Origin: Marthasterias glacialis
Lineage: Eukaryota; Echinodermata; Asteroidea; Forcipulatida; Asteriidae
Assembly (NCBI GenBank): GCA_911728455.2
Contig: OU452224.1
Span: 4,712,001 to 4,776,000, forward strand
DNA: 64,000 nucleotides
Direction of reading: 5' to 3'
The translations under genes and the position numbers were made by a program. Shown here in pieces: positions 36,550 through 46,823 of the stretch. A model generated the notes under the pieces. It made no database searches. It saw only the letters and a program-made list of their open reading frames with translations, and was not told where the DNA came from. How positions within the stretch are numbered: the stretch's first letter is position 1; the number at the start of each line of letters is the position of its first letter.

Positions 36550-37555
36550 TAGGCCTCATTTATGACAATGACATTGGAAGATAATTCAGGACTGTGTGCC
36601 TTATGCTGAGTAGGCAGGAACAAAATTAAGATTTCAGAACAAGTCAGGAATAAACTCCAGAGATAAAAACTTAATCTCTCAAAGAGCTTGAACACTTAAA
36701 GAAAAGAGATTCATAATAAACTGGGACAGTTTTTCCATTCCAATTGGTCAAGAGAAGATCACATGGTCATGTTTAAACAAGCAGTGCAGACATGGTACAA
36801 TGTGTTTAAACAAGGACTGGGGAAATCAAGTCAAAAGAGGGTGCTTTCAAAATGATTGCGTAGAGCGAGAAAATTACACGGCCCAATTTAAAATGGGTAG
36901 CCAATAGACAGTAGAATGCAAATTTGGCTTGAGCAATTTTAAAACTTTGTACGAGGTACTCAACATGGATAGAAATTTAATGCAGACTTGAGTTGAGGTG
37001 AGCTATCAGATTTGTTCTCATCTTTTAAAGGTATTTGAATGTTTTTTTTAGAAGAAAGTTATTTATAAATGAGAATGTGTTGAATCAGTTTTCAACAGTG
37101 AGGCCTAGCTCTCAATCAGATGACGGCGACTTTGTCTCGGTAAAATTATCAAAAACCAGGCCTCATGGTGTTAAAACAACTACTTGAAAATCTCTTCACC
37201 TCTCGATCTTTTATCCCCTTTTAATCCTCATTTATGAAAATGAAATTGGAATATACTGTAGGACTGTGTGCTTAGTGATGAGTAGGCTGGAAAATATTAA
37301 AGACATATAAACAAGACAGGAATTACTCCAGTAATTTAATTACTCCATAACTCCATGTAAAATATTAAAGACATATAAACAAGACAGGAATTACTCCAGT
37401 AATTTAATTACTTCATAAATTTTCATTTATGAAAATGAAATTGGAAGAAAATGAAAATGAAATTGGAAGATATTGTAGGACTGTGTGCTTAGTGATGAGT
37501 AGGCTGGAAAATATTAAAGACATATAAACAAGACAGGAATAACTCCAGAGATTGC
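36550..37555. repeat. Repeated block with three copies
   Basis: A block with CATTTATGA-AATGA-ATTGGA, AGGACTGTGTGC, TGAGTAGGC-GGAA and AAGACAGGAAT-ACTCCAG occurs near 36555-36665 (diverged), 37228-37335 and 37425-37550. Between the last two, AATATTAAAGACATATAAAC with the following GACAGGAATTACTCCAG is copied once more (37362-37412). The last two are nearly identical over long stretches, so the local duplication is recent. Confidence 0.7.
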
Positions 37556-37670
37556 TGCAGGAGAACCTCATCATGACCAAGAAAGGATTAAATACAAAAC
37601 AATCCATAGTTGACTGAGGTAAAAGCTACATTTGGGTTCAGTTCTTAACTGATGAAGACCAAGTATTTAA

Positions 37671-38118
37671 AGGGCCAATGAAGAGGTATTTTGTCACATT
37701 ACTTTTTTGTGGCTTAATATATGGTTTGAAATTAACAAAACATAACATTGACTATTTTGATGTGTATGTTATGCGTTATTACACTTTAATTGAGCCCCGA
37801 AAATGTGTGTCATTTAATTGCGCTAAGATTCGTGACGAAGACTGTGGTTAAACGTTTCAAAGACGGCTCTGGTGCCAAGTGGTCAACAATGCATTGTGTG
37901 TTATTGTCACACAAATGGCCCTGGTCAGCCGGCCCACTGTCTACGTCACAGATTTTATGCTAATGAAGAAGGATGGGTGGAGCACGGCAATCCCCTAATT
38001 TTAGAAATTGTTATTTCTACGGTAAATAGGCATGTAAAAAATGTTTAACAAATAACAATATACTATGATAGGCATACTTCCTTTTTTAACCAATAAAAAA
38101 AATTAATTCATGGGACCT
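37671..38118. mobile_element. TTAA-flanked MITE, AGGGCCAATGAA family (448 bp)
   Basis: TTAA flanks both ends (37667-37670 and 38119-38122). The left end AGGGCCAATGAA and the complement of the right end AGGTCCCATGAA are inverted repeats with two differences. The interior contains a CTACGTCAC motif and TTATGCTAATGA. An isolated end-like sequence (GAAGGGCCAGTGAAATAC) occurs near 32836. No transposase is present. Confidence 0.6.
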
Positions 38119-38309
38119 TTAAGTGTTCTAGAGTACAATGTAGCCTATACATACATGAACACAGATACATAACTACAGCACAATGTATGTGCTTCACAAA
38201 GCACAATTATCAGCCGACCCTAGTCGGAGCAGTGGTCAAGATGCATGTGACCAAAGATAAACAAATTCAGCAGGAGAATGTAGCACAAATTAAGCATTTT
38301 AATTTCAGT

Positions 38310-38770
38310 AAAATGACCCCTACATAACCTTTAGGTAACCTTTGACCCAATGCATAGGACAAGCTTTTCCAGTTGTCCTTAGGTCCAGGCTAGGTTACAA
38401 TGGGCTAAAGCAATCTTTGGAAGTTATAGCGATTCTTAGGCTGATCATGTGATATCAATGAATTCTAGTGACTCTCTTTGTGACCTTTGACCCAATTCTA
38501 AGTACACCCCTCATGAAGCATGTCCAAGGGACAATACTGACAAAGTTTTGCTGAGATCGTGACCCCCACGTGACCTCTATACTACCTTTGACCAAATACC
38601 TAGTACAAACTTTGTTCATTTGTCATTATGTAAAAGTTTGGCTACAACAGACTGATTGCACGACCAATGTTTACATGTCAACACATGTGACCTATTGTGG
38701 GTACTACGTCTTCTGAGCTGATGGCAAACTTTGTGCAAATACATGCCGTGACCGACAGAGTCACACCAAA
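38310..38770. repeat. Degenerate repeat carrying TGACCTTTGACC motifs
   Basis: Units of roughly 120-135 bp contain ATGACC, ACCTTTGACCCAAT-C-TAGTACA and GTTTGGCTA-A. The first three start near 38318, 38450 and 38567; a fourth is weaker. The word at 38481-38493 is a perfect direct repeat of the nuclear-receptor half-site AGGTCA-type with one base between (DR1) on the minus strand. Confidence 0.55.
38481..38493 (-). promoter_or_regulatory. DR1 nuclear-receptor-like site
   Basis: The minus strand reads GGGTCAAAGGTCA, two RGGTCA half-sites spaced by one base, the arrangement preferred by HNF4, COUP-TF and RXR heterodimers. A near-perfect relative sits at 38336-38348. Use as an enhancer is inferred only. 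Confidence 0.4.
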
Positions 38771-39734
38771 GGTCGGCTTTTAGTATCAATAACAGTTACT
38801 AATTCATTTTATTAAAGGTGTATGTTGTGTCATTGATATTAATCACATTACTGTTTCATGAACTACCAGTATTCTACTACAAAAGCGGTATATTTTGAGC
38901 TATGTACTACTGGCGTCCGACGACTAAGTAGCCACCCGTCTGTTATTTTGTTTGTAATAGGCTTACATCACTACAAAAAGGGTAAAGAACGCTGGAAAAG
39001 TGAGCATTTAAACCTAGCCTTGCAAAATTTCAAATAGGCAAAAGATATCACACAGTTTTGGAAAGCAATTTTTTGGGATGATTCAGCTTCAAAACTTTGA
39101 AATTCTTGTGTTGAAAAGTATGTGATCCTCTTGAAGACAACTCTTGTATGTAATACATGGTACATGTAGTCAGGACTTGAACTCCATATTCTAATCCAGC
39201 TGCTGACCAACTCAACAGTGATGCTCCCAGCAAGAAGAAAATCACATTCCATGGATGGTAGATCAGAGTTGATCTTAGGTATGTCCTTTATGTACATGTA
39301 TCTTTGGTCAAACATTTCAGTCTTTAAATTGTGTAGATTTGTGCTAAACTAATACACTGACCCTCAGGTTGGTCAAACCAATGTTTATGATAGTCAAGCC
39401 TTGGACTCAATATTCTGATGACCATCACCACAAGTTCAACTTTTCTTTTTTACAGTCATTAACATTATGTTCAAGTTTAGTCAGACTTATCTTGAACATG
39501 ATGCTGATCAATAAAAGCAAAACACTCTACAAGGGATGTAAAAAAAGATCATGTAGTGATACATGTAGTGGTCCATTAAAGTATGATGACGATTTATAGC
39601 AACACATCGACACACAGGTTTATCAAACTTAATACTGTTGGAGTCAGGACTTGGACTCAATATTCCTACAACCATCACCACAAGAATCTGAATCCAGCTG
39701 CTGACTCAACAGATCATGAGAGTCAGGACTAAGG

Positions 39735-39942
39735 ACCATGTCACACGGGGCAATTTTTACTGGCAACTTGGAGGCAGCCAACTGCATTGCATGCAAAAGA
39801 AACACTTATGTAGCACAGGGGTTATTTTTCTGATAATATCTTACAATCCTCCAGGCAATTTGGTGAACATTCAAGTGTAAATGCCTTTTCTTCTTGGAGA
39901 TTGCCTAGAACTGGTTGCCTGGAAATTGCCTTATGTGACATA
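39735..39942. mobile_element. MITE inserted in the satellite (about 208 bp)
   Basis: The left end CCATGTCACACGGGGCAATT and the complement of the right end, TATGTCACATAAGGCAATTT, are inverted repeats extending about 35 bp to GGCAAC on both sides. It sits in the diverged left part of the satellite array. It has no coding capacity. Confidence 0.6.
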
Positions 39943-41520
39943 AACCTTTGACTCATAATTCTGATGACCATCACCACAAGAATCTGAATCCAGCTGCTGA
40001 CTCAACTTCAACATGGTGCTCCAGAAAATAAGCAAAATAATATAATATACACATAGTATGATTTCCCAACACACAGGTTGGTCAAACTTTAGGTCATGGG
40101 AGTCAGGACTTAAGACTCATTATTCTGATGACCATCACCACAAGAATCTGAATCCAGCTGCTGACTCAACTTCAACATGGTGCTCCAGACAAGAAGCAAA
40201 ATAATATAATATACACATAGTATGATTTACCAACACACAGGCTATCATATTTACATCATGCGAGTCAGGACTTAAGACTCATTATTCTGATGACCATCAC
40301 CACAAGAATCAGAATCCAGCTGCTGACTCAACTTCAACATGGTGCTCCAGACAAGAAACAAAATAATATAAAATACACATAGTATGATTTACCAACACAC
40401 AGGCTATCATATTTACATCATGGGAGTCAGGACTTAAGACTCATTATTCTGATGACCATCACCACAAGAATCTGAATCCAGCTGCTGACTCAACTTCACC
40501 ATGGTGCTCCAGACAAGAAGCAAAATAATATAATATACACATAGTATGATTTACCAACACACAGGTTGGTCAAACTTTAGGTCATGGGAGTCAGGACTTA
40601 AGACTCATTATTCTGATGACCATCATCACAAGAATCTGAATCCAGCTGCTGACTCAACTTCAACATGGTGCTCCAGACAAGAAGCAAAATAATATAATAT
40701 ACACATAGTATGATTTACCAACACACAGGTTGGTCAAACTTTAGGTCATGGGAGTCAGGACTTAAGACTCATTATTCTGATGACCATCACCACAAGAATC
40801 TGAATCCAGCTGCTGACTCAACTTCAACATGGTGCTCCAGACAAGAAGCAAAATAATATAATATACACATAGTTAGATATACCAACACACAGGTGGGTCA
40901 AACTTTAGATCATGGGAGTCAGGACTTAAGACTCCTTATTCTGATGACCATCACCACAAGAATCTGAATCCAGTTGCTGAGTCAACTTCAACATGGTGCT
41001 CCAGACAAGAAGCAAAATAATATAATATACACATAGTATGATTTACCAACACACAGGTTGGTCAAACTTTAGGTCATGGGAGTCAGGACTTAAGACTCAT
41101 TATTCTGATGACCATCATCTTAAGAATCTGAATCCAGCTGCTGACTCAACATGAACATGGTGCTCCTGACAAGAAACAAAATAATATCATATGATAGTAT
41201 AATAAACCAACACACAGGTTGATTAAACTTTATATCATGGGAGTCAGGACTTGAGACTCATTATTCTGATGACCATCACCTAAGGAATCTGAATCCAGCT
41301 GCTGACTCAACTTCAACATGGTGCTCCAGACAGTAAGCAAAATAATGTAATATACACGTAGTTTGATATACCAACACACAGGTGGGTCAAACTTTAGATC
41401 ATGGGAGTCAGGACTTAAGACTCCTTATTCTGATGACCATCACCACAAGAATCTGAATCCAGCTGCTGACTCAACTTCAACATGGTGCTTCAGACAAGAA
41501 GCAAAATAATATAATTTATA

Positions 41521-42100
41521 ACACCCCATACATAGATACTGTCTTGTGATTGGTTTAGAGCGTGCACATGATATGTCACTATGTTACTATACCATTAGCA
41601 ACCAGGGTACTATATCGAGCTGTGTTGTACCAAGACGTCTATTTTAGTGTATCGCGTACAGCGCGTAGTGATACACCTCAAACCCATTGATCTTCTTTAA
41701 TACTGACTGGATAGAACACGTTGCGTGTCATCCGTCAATTACACCCGCGTTTTTCTAGAGGATTTGAAAATACAAAATGTGGGTCGTTACACCATTCTGT
41801 TTGTAACACGAATAAATGACTGTGCACCATTCTATTCAGGACTCTCTCCATACAACGTTAAATTCCCGTAGTAAGAATCTAAATTGACAAAGGAAAAACC
41901 TTGGTTGGCTCTGTATGTATGGGGTTGTTATAAAACTAAAATTGACTGTTTTTACTCCTGCTATGGTTAAAACTATGAAACCCTCGCTGATCTCCTGAGC
42001 ATTCTATTTTCCTTCGTCCTCGCCTCGGGAAAATAGAATGCTCAGGGATCACCTTGGGTGTCATAGTTTTAACCATAGCACTCGTAGCAGTCAATATTTG
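41521..42100 (-). mobile_element. Palindrome-headed TATA-flanked element, copy 1
   Basis: It interrupts the 164-bp satellite, so its limits are firm: satellite sequence resumes exactly at 42101. TATA lies on both sides (41517-41520 and 42101-42104). In element orientation (minus strand) it starts CAAATATTGACTG and forms a hairpin of about 70-bp arms (41941-42012 with 42028-42095) whose tip contains CGAGGCGA. A TTTTATAAC junction follows (near 41931), then a body of about 410 bp with inverted ends TATGTATGGGG. Near the far end are CATGTG, 11 nt, CCAATCA, 25 nt, then TTATAA. It has no coding capacity. See the related copies at 44453, 46824 and 50421. Confidence 0.7.
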
Positions 42101-42779
42101 TATAATACACATAGTTTGATACACCAACACACAGGTTGGTCAAACTTTAGATCAACGGAGTCAGGACTTTAGACTCATTATTCTGATGACCATCACCACA
42201 AGAGTCTGAATCCAGCTGCTGACTCAACTTCAACATGGTGCGCCAGACAAGAAGCAAAATAATATAATATACACATAGTATGATATACCAACACACAGGT
42301 TGGTTAAACTTTAGATCATGGGAGTCAGGACTTAAGACTCAATATTCTGATGACCATCACCACAAGAATCTGAATCCAGCTGCTGACTCAACTTCAACAT
42401 GGTGCTCCAGACAAGAAGCAAAATAATATAATATACACATAGTATGATACACCAACACACAGGTTGGTCAAACTTTAGATCATGGGAGTCAGGACTTAAG
42501 ACTCAATATTCTGATGACCATCATCACAAGAATCTGAATCCAGCTGCTGACTCAACATAAACTTGGAGCTCCATCCATACAAGAAACAAAATATTTTAAC
42601 ATGCACATAGTATGATACACAACCACACAATGTGATTAAACTTAAAGATAATGGAAGTCAGGACTTAAATGGATTTGTTATTCTGAATTTCTGATTGCCA
42701 TCGTCACAAGAAACCAATTCCAGCTGCTGACTCGACTTAAACATGATGCTTCAAACAAGAAGCAAAATACACCCATGGA

Positions 42780-43330
42780 TATAAAATGTACACCCCCTCC
42801 TGCCCCCTTCTGCAACCACAAGAAAAAAGGAGCGATAAATAAAATTGGTAATTTCTTGTCAAACTACCCTTAGACCCTAGAATTTATCTTGCCAAAAACA
42901 TTAGCAAAGGATTCACAAATTGCAAAACAATCTATCCTCTCATTATTGTTTGGATGTGATTTTCAAGGGATCTATAACAATATTTTATTTTCAGATCAGA
43001 AATTTGTTATGGTCCTTTATTTTCTACCTTGCACCTTAAGAGTACAACAACAATTTCAAGATGCTAACCATCATCATGTTCAACAAGTAAAACTTGCATA
43101 AAAACTTGATTATTTAAAATTATGAAGATAACTGTTGTTACCCATTCACACCACATTTTAAAATACTGAATACTTTTTTAAATCACAGTGGCAGATCCAG
43201 AGGTGGGCTAATTCCCTCCCTACCCAACAACCCTGTCCCCCACCACATCAATCCATAATCTCCCAGTGATGTCACACTGCATGGATCAGTAAACATAGGG
43301 CTGCTCAGCCCTTCCCTCCTCTCCCAACAA
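42780..43330. other. No gene recognised
   Basis: The plus-strand frame at 42889-43101 has no identifiable features. Nothing else stands out. Confidence 0.35.
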
Positions 43331-43333
43331 GCC

Positions 43334-43476
43334 AATGGGAGACTTTGCAACACTAGGTGGCAGCAGACTTAAAGGTATCCATTGTTTGTGTGGTTTTGAG
43401 CGTACACACATTTCAGAGAACAATGGAGTTACATGAGATGTCTGCTGCCACCTAGCATCCCATAGAGTCTCCTATT
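43334..43476. mobile_element. Foldback element with paired CTCF-like motifs
   Basis: Inverted arms begin AATGGGAGACT (43334) and end AGTCTCCTATT (43476), with an inner exact 14-bp pair AGGTGGCAGCAGAC / GTCTGCTGCCACCT (43355-43368 and 43440-43453). The left arm plus-strand word ACACTAGGTGGCAGC (43350-43364) matches the CTCF core at 14 of 15 positions. The right arm minus-strand word matches at 12 of 15. The two sites face each other. Confidence 0.55.
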
Positions 43477-43734
43477 AACTTGAAAGGGTCTCTGGAACAG
43501 CCCCTGAAGTCAACAACATAAACTACACAACTCAATAATAAAACAGTCAAAAAGGCATACACAAGGCTTTACAATAATATTTACAAAACATATAAAAGAT
43601 ACAAAATTGTTTCTATATTCATTTTTGGCCTTGGAAAGTTTTTAGAAAAATACTTTCAGACACTAGAACTTGCAACCAGTTTAGCAACCAGTTTAGCAAC
43701 AATTTTGGAAGGCTAATCTTTACCTGAAGATGAG

Positions 43735-43990
43735 AAGTAAAAATGTGAAGGCCACGGCTACAACCTGTTGGAGTTGCAGGCATGGAAGGGCCCCTTTGAA
43801 AGTCAGCCACATCAACCGATATATATGACCATGAAGCAGAGCCAGAGATCGGAAGCGTTTGATTTTTCTTGAGGGAGAAAAACTAAAGGGCCCGCAGAAA
43901 AACCTTGTGGCAAAGAAGAGAACTAACACACAACTCTACTCACAATATGGCCCTAGCCGGGAATTGAACCAGGGCCGCAGTGGTGAGAAG
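43735..43990 (-). mobile_element. Truncated tRNA-derived SINE
   Basis: On the minus strand, a B-box-like GGTTCAATTCCCGG (near 43955-43968) is followed by a SINE-like body: GTTAGTTCTCTTCTTTGCC, AAGGTTTTTCTGCGGGCCC and TTTTTCTCCCTC. The A-box is missing because the copy ends near 43990, close to the adjacent MITE at 44021. Overlapping minus-strand frames are not genes. Confidence 0.45.
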
Positions 43991-44020
43991 TGAGTGTTTC
44001 ATGTGTTTTCAATTCAATTC

Positions 44021-44190
44021 AATAAACCTTTATCATGCTGCAACCACCTTGGTTATTTTCCCTGTATAACAGTGCTATGCTAACATTCATTGTACAAAAA
44101 AGAACCAGACTATTTGCCCTTTCAGCCTCGGTTTGGTCACATTGGTTTGAATGGGAGAAAATCAAGATGGACGCACCATGATAAAGGTCT
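44021..44190. mobile_element. MITE, AATAGACCTTTATCATG-type, in a TTCAA repeat (170 bp)
   Basis: The left end AATAAACCTTTATCATGCTG and the complement of the right end, AATAGACCTTTATCATGGTG, are inverted repeats. Identical TTCAATTCAATTCAA sequence lies on both sides, so either it was duplicated on insertion or the element landed in a short tandem repeat. The interior has CAGACTATTTG with AGCCTCGGTTTGG, which recurs in reverse near the right ends of both composite repeats (28193-28226 and 58772-58805). Confidence 0.6.
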
Positions 44191-44452
44191 ATTCAATTCA
44201 ATTCAAGAAACACTTATTTCTAAATTAAAAATAAAAAACAAAGGATACAATGACTTAAGTAATGTGGAGGCAAGTTCCAAAAAGCAGGGTTTGTCAAGAA
44301 ACAGCCTGTATACCCAACAAAGAAAAAATACAAGAACTAACTAAAAAACAACTGCAAAACTAAGACAGCAAAACAATGTGCATTATACAAAGTAAGTTGT
44401 ACAAAGCAATACTATAGAAAGTTTGTTAATGCAGCTACAGTAAAATAGTATA

Positions 44453-45076
44453 CAAATATTGAGTTACTCCGAGTGCAATGGGAGGAATATCATCGCGAGG
44501 TAAAATTTGGACTGTGCCATTTCACGAGGCAAAGCCAAGTGAAATGGAACACTCGAAATTTTACCTCGCGAAAATATTCCTCCCATTTCACAAATTAAAG
44601 TCACTCAATATTTGTTTTATGTAACTGACATATAGATCCTTGTCATTTGAATATTTTTCACAATAAATACAAAATCAAAATAAATATGATTCCTCAACCA
44701 CCCATCACTCTGAAAATTCTAAAACAACTTCTAAACAACAAGGATGACTCCATGTAGACACTGACGCGCTATTTTCTGTACTCCACACACGTGACAACAA
44801 ATTTATTTTCAAGCAAACTTGACAAGCGCAGCTTAGAACAGCACAATATGCAGGGTGTGCTATTTTTACAACATCTTGCACAGGTGCTCCTTTGTTTTAG
44901 CAGTGTCGCTCTATCGCTCAAAATCACTGGGAACGAGGATGATCCAAACTGTTGAATAGGAAATACTATTCCCCATGGGCAAATAGGACTTTAGGATCAC
45001 CAAGGCTGATTGGAAAAATATTGAATGTCATGTGATGTAAGTTCAACCAATCAAATGACAAGGATCTGTATGCCAG
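44453..45076 (+). mobile_element. Palindrome-headed TATA-flanked element, copy 2
   Basis: It is preceded by TATA (44449-44452) and followed by TAAA (45077-45080). It starts CAAATATTGAGTTACTCCGAG and forms a 162-bp palindrome (44453-44614) whose tip is CACGAGGCAAAGCCAAGTG, ending CTCAATATTTG. The junction TTTTATGTAAC follows. The body is bounded by inverted repeats of about 25 bp (GACATATAGATCCTTGTCAT and its relative at 45050-45075). Near the right end are CATGTG, 12 nt, CCAATCA (45048), 23 nt, then the end. Ends and right-hand sequence are clearly related to copy 1 (shared CATACA-GAT-C and TGATTGGTT). Confidence 0.7.
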
Positions 45077-45201
45077 TAAAACATTTTACCTTCTGTTTAA
45101 AAAGAAAAAAATATTCCTAGTACCAGAAAGTGACAGGGGAAGGCTGCTCCAGTGTTCCGGACCAGAATACATTATGCATTGTTACAATGAGGTGGATTTA
45201 A

Positions 45202-46099
45202 AGATGCATTGCCCGATTTCAGGCCGATTTGGGGGTCAAAAATATATTTGTCTTTCTAATTGCTAATATTACGGGGTATAAAAAGTTATGAGCTTTCATT
45301 TGATACTTTCAACGAAAAAATCCATCAAGGATTAGTGGCAGTTAATTAAAAATGTAACTGAATAAAAGGCTGGGCCAGCCTTTTAATCCTCAGAGCTATG
45401 ACGTACGTCATTTGCATATTGCAGAAGCACAGGATATGAATATTCATGATTTTACGAAGATCGACGGGTTGTATGTACATGTGTTGTGCATATTGTACAC
45501 GGTGTAATGAGAATTAAACCCACACACTGTACATGTAGGTACACTGTACATGTACAATGTTGGTGGTCCTCTGGTTCGTTATCTGCTGCTGCGAGTCTCC
45601 ATCTTGCAGGAAGTGTTCAAAACAGTCTTAACGTCTGGTCCATGTGATTTTCGATTGACCAGCGGAGACATGCTCCCTATCCTACCAACCTGCACGGTGT
45701 GTTTGCAGCCGAGAGCCGGTGGTAGTTTATCGCTGGGATCACCCACTATGTACATGTACATACACCATGTACATTGTATGTACGCGCACAGCAAGCCGTG
45801 TAGGGCAGCAGCGGTGAGAGCATCAGTCGCAGGGGTCACGACCCGTTCATACTATGAGAGGTCACAAGAATCATGAATATTCATTACTTGCGGATTCTTC
45901 TGATTGGCCACTGGGAAACCAATCAAATTGAAGGCAGCAAATGCCCCCAGAAACTTAAAAGTGTTCTATCTCGAGTTCCTGATATCAGAATTCTTAGTTT
46001 TTTGTATTTTTCGTTACACAAACATATAAACTTTTTTAATTCGTTTGCTCAATGAAATTGATTTTTTAATCGTTTGGCCCAAAATCGGGCAATGCATCT
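45202..46099. mobile_element. TTAA-flanked element, AGATGC family (898 bp)
   Basis: TTAA flanks both sides (45198-45201, 46100-46103). The ends AGATGCATTGCCCGATTT are exact inverted repeats, extending imperfectly to GGCC. The interior has a CRE-like palindrome ATGACGTACGTCAT (45398-45411) overlapping an ATTTGCAT octamer, and several TACATGTACA palindromes. Frames of 86 and 108 codons lie inside but have no transposase features. The smaller 10690-11036 copy belongs to the same family. Confidence 0.8.
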
Positions 46100-46243
46100 T
46101 TAACAAGATGGATGTGTACTTTTGAAGAAGAGCTGGTATTAAGGGTGTGAACAGACCTATTGAGCTGGACTATTATTAGAGAGCAAATTATTAGGGGTAA
46201 ATCACTAACAAATTTGTACAGAAGTATAATCTAAATCAAATTT

Positions 46244-46358
46244 TGGGTGAACAAAGAAAAATTGACTAGAGCGAGATTTGAACCTGCGACCACCAGTCCA
46301 ATGTACCGATGCTCTATCAACTGAGCTATCCAGCCCTAATGGTGGCAATCTCCACGTT
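46244..46358 (-). mobile_element. tRNA-derived SINE (complete head)
   Basis: On the minus strand, GGCTGGATAGCTCAGTTGAT (A-box, near 46314-46338) is followed by CGCAGGTTCAAATCTCGCTC (B-box, near 46266-46285). The anticodon arm can pair but the loop lacks the invariant T before the anticodon, so it is not a functional tRNA. The downstream tag TCAATTTTTCTTTG is shared with the copy at 46450-46522. Confidence 0.65.
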
Positions 46359-46449
46359 ATGGGGTGTGATCCCTGGCTACACGGCAGTAACCAGTGGAAT
46401 GGATTCTGACTGGCACCCCTCAAACAAAGATATTGACACAACACACAAC

Positions 46450-46522
46450 AGGGAGACTGCCAACATTAGGGCTGGATAGCTCAGTTTGTAGAGTGTTGTT
46501 TATACGTCAATTTTTCTTTGAA
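46450..46522 (+). mobile_element. Deleted SINE copy in inverted orientation
   Basis: It repeats GGGAGACTGCCAACATTAGG, GCTGGATAGCTCAGTTTGTA and GAG, then jumps to GTCAATTTTTCTTTGAAC, missing the anticodon and T-arm part present in the neighbour at 46244-46358. The two lie head to head, about 90 bp apart. Confidence 0.6.
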
Positions 46523-46823
46523 CATCCATAAATTGTTTTAAAATTTACCCAGTCAGTTTCCCTTGTGGTTTATTGCTTGATAAATATATTCTGCTGAAAC
46601 AAGTTGATACTAGTGACATTGAGGAGATTATGTTGATTAACTAAAAGGACTAGTGTGCTCTCTAATTGGTACCTTACAAATAATCTGAATGGCTCGTTTT
46701 TGTAACTTGACTAGTTTGTTCAAACTAGAAGGACAACCAGCAATAAGACAGATGTGGAAGAATAAGCGAACAATACAAAGTACGTAAAATATTAAACTAA
46801 AAACTAAATACATATACCCTATA

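Larger units (their letters stand above)
39160..42770. repeat. 164-bp satellite array
   Basis: Well-conserved units recur at 40067, 40231, 40393, 40555, 40719, 40883, 41047, 41208, 41372, then 42125, 42289 and 42453, marked by CAACACACAGG. The period is 161-164 bp. Each unit has GGGAGTCAGGACTTAAGACTC, TTATTCTGATGACCATCACC, GAATCCAGCTGCTGACTCAAC and AGCAAAATAATATAATATAC. Copies before 40067 and after 42610 are increasingly diverged. The array is interrupted by elements at 39735-39942 and 41516-42106. Most units contain TGACTCA (an AP-1-type site) and CAGCTG (E-box). No frame is conserved. Confidence 0.93.

Noticed and set aside
40135-42400. Hammerhead ribozymes in the 164-bp satellite (each unit has CTGATGA)
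   Set aside because: No GAAA word or stem II pairing follows CTGATGA in the units, so the match is chance.
45550-45876. 108-codon frame inside the TTAA element
   Set aside because: It spans TACATGTACA palindromes, has an equally open opposite strand, and carries no transposase feature.
46262-46338. Functional tRNA gene on the minus strand
   Set aside because: A and B boxes are good but the anticodon loop lacks the conserved T33, and the sequence has a SINE body and a second deleted copy nearby.
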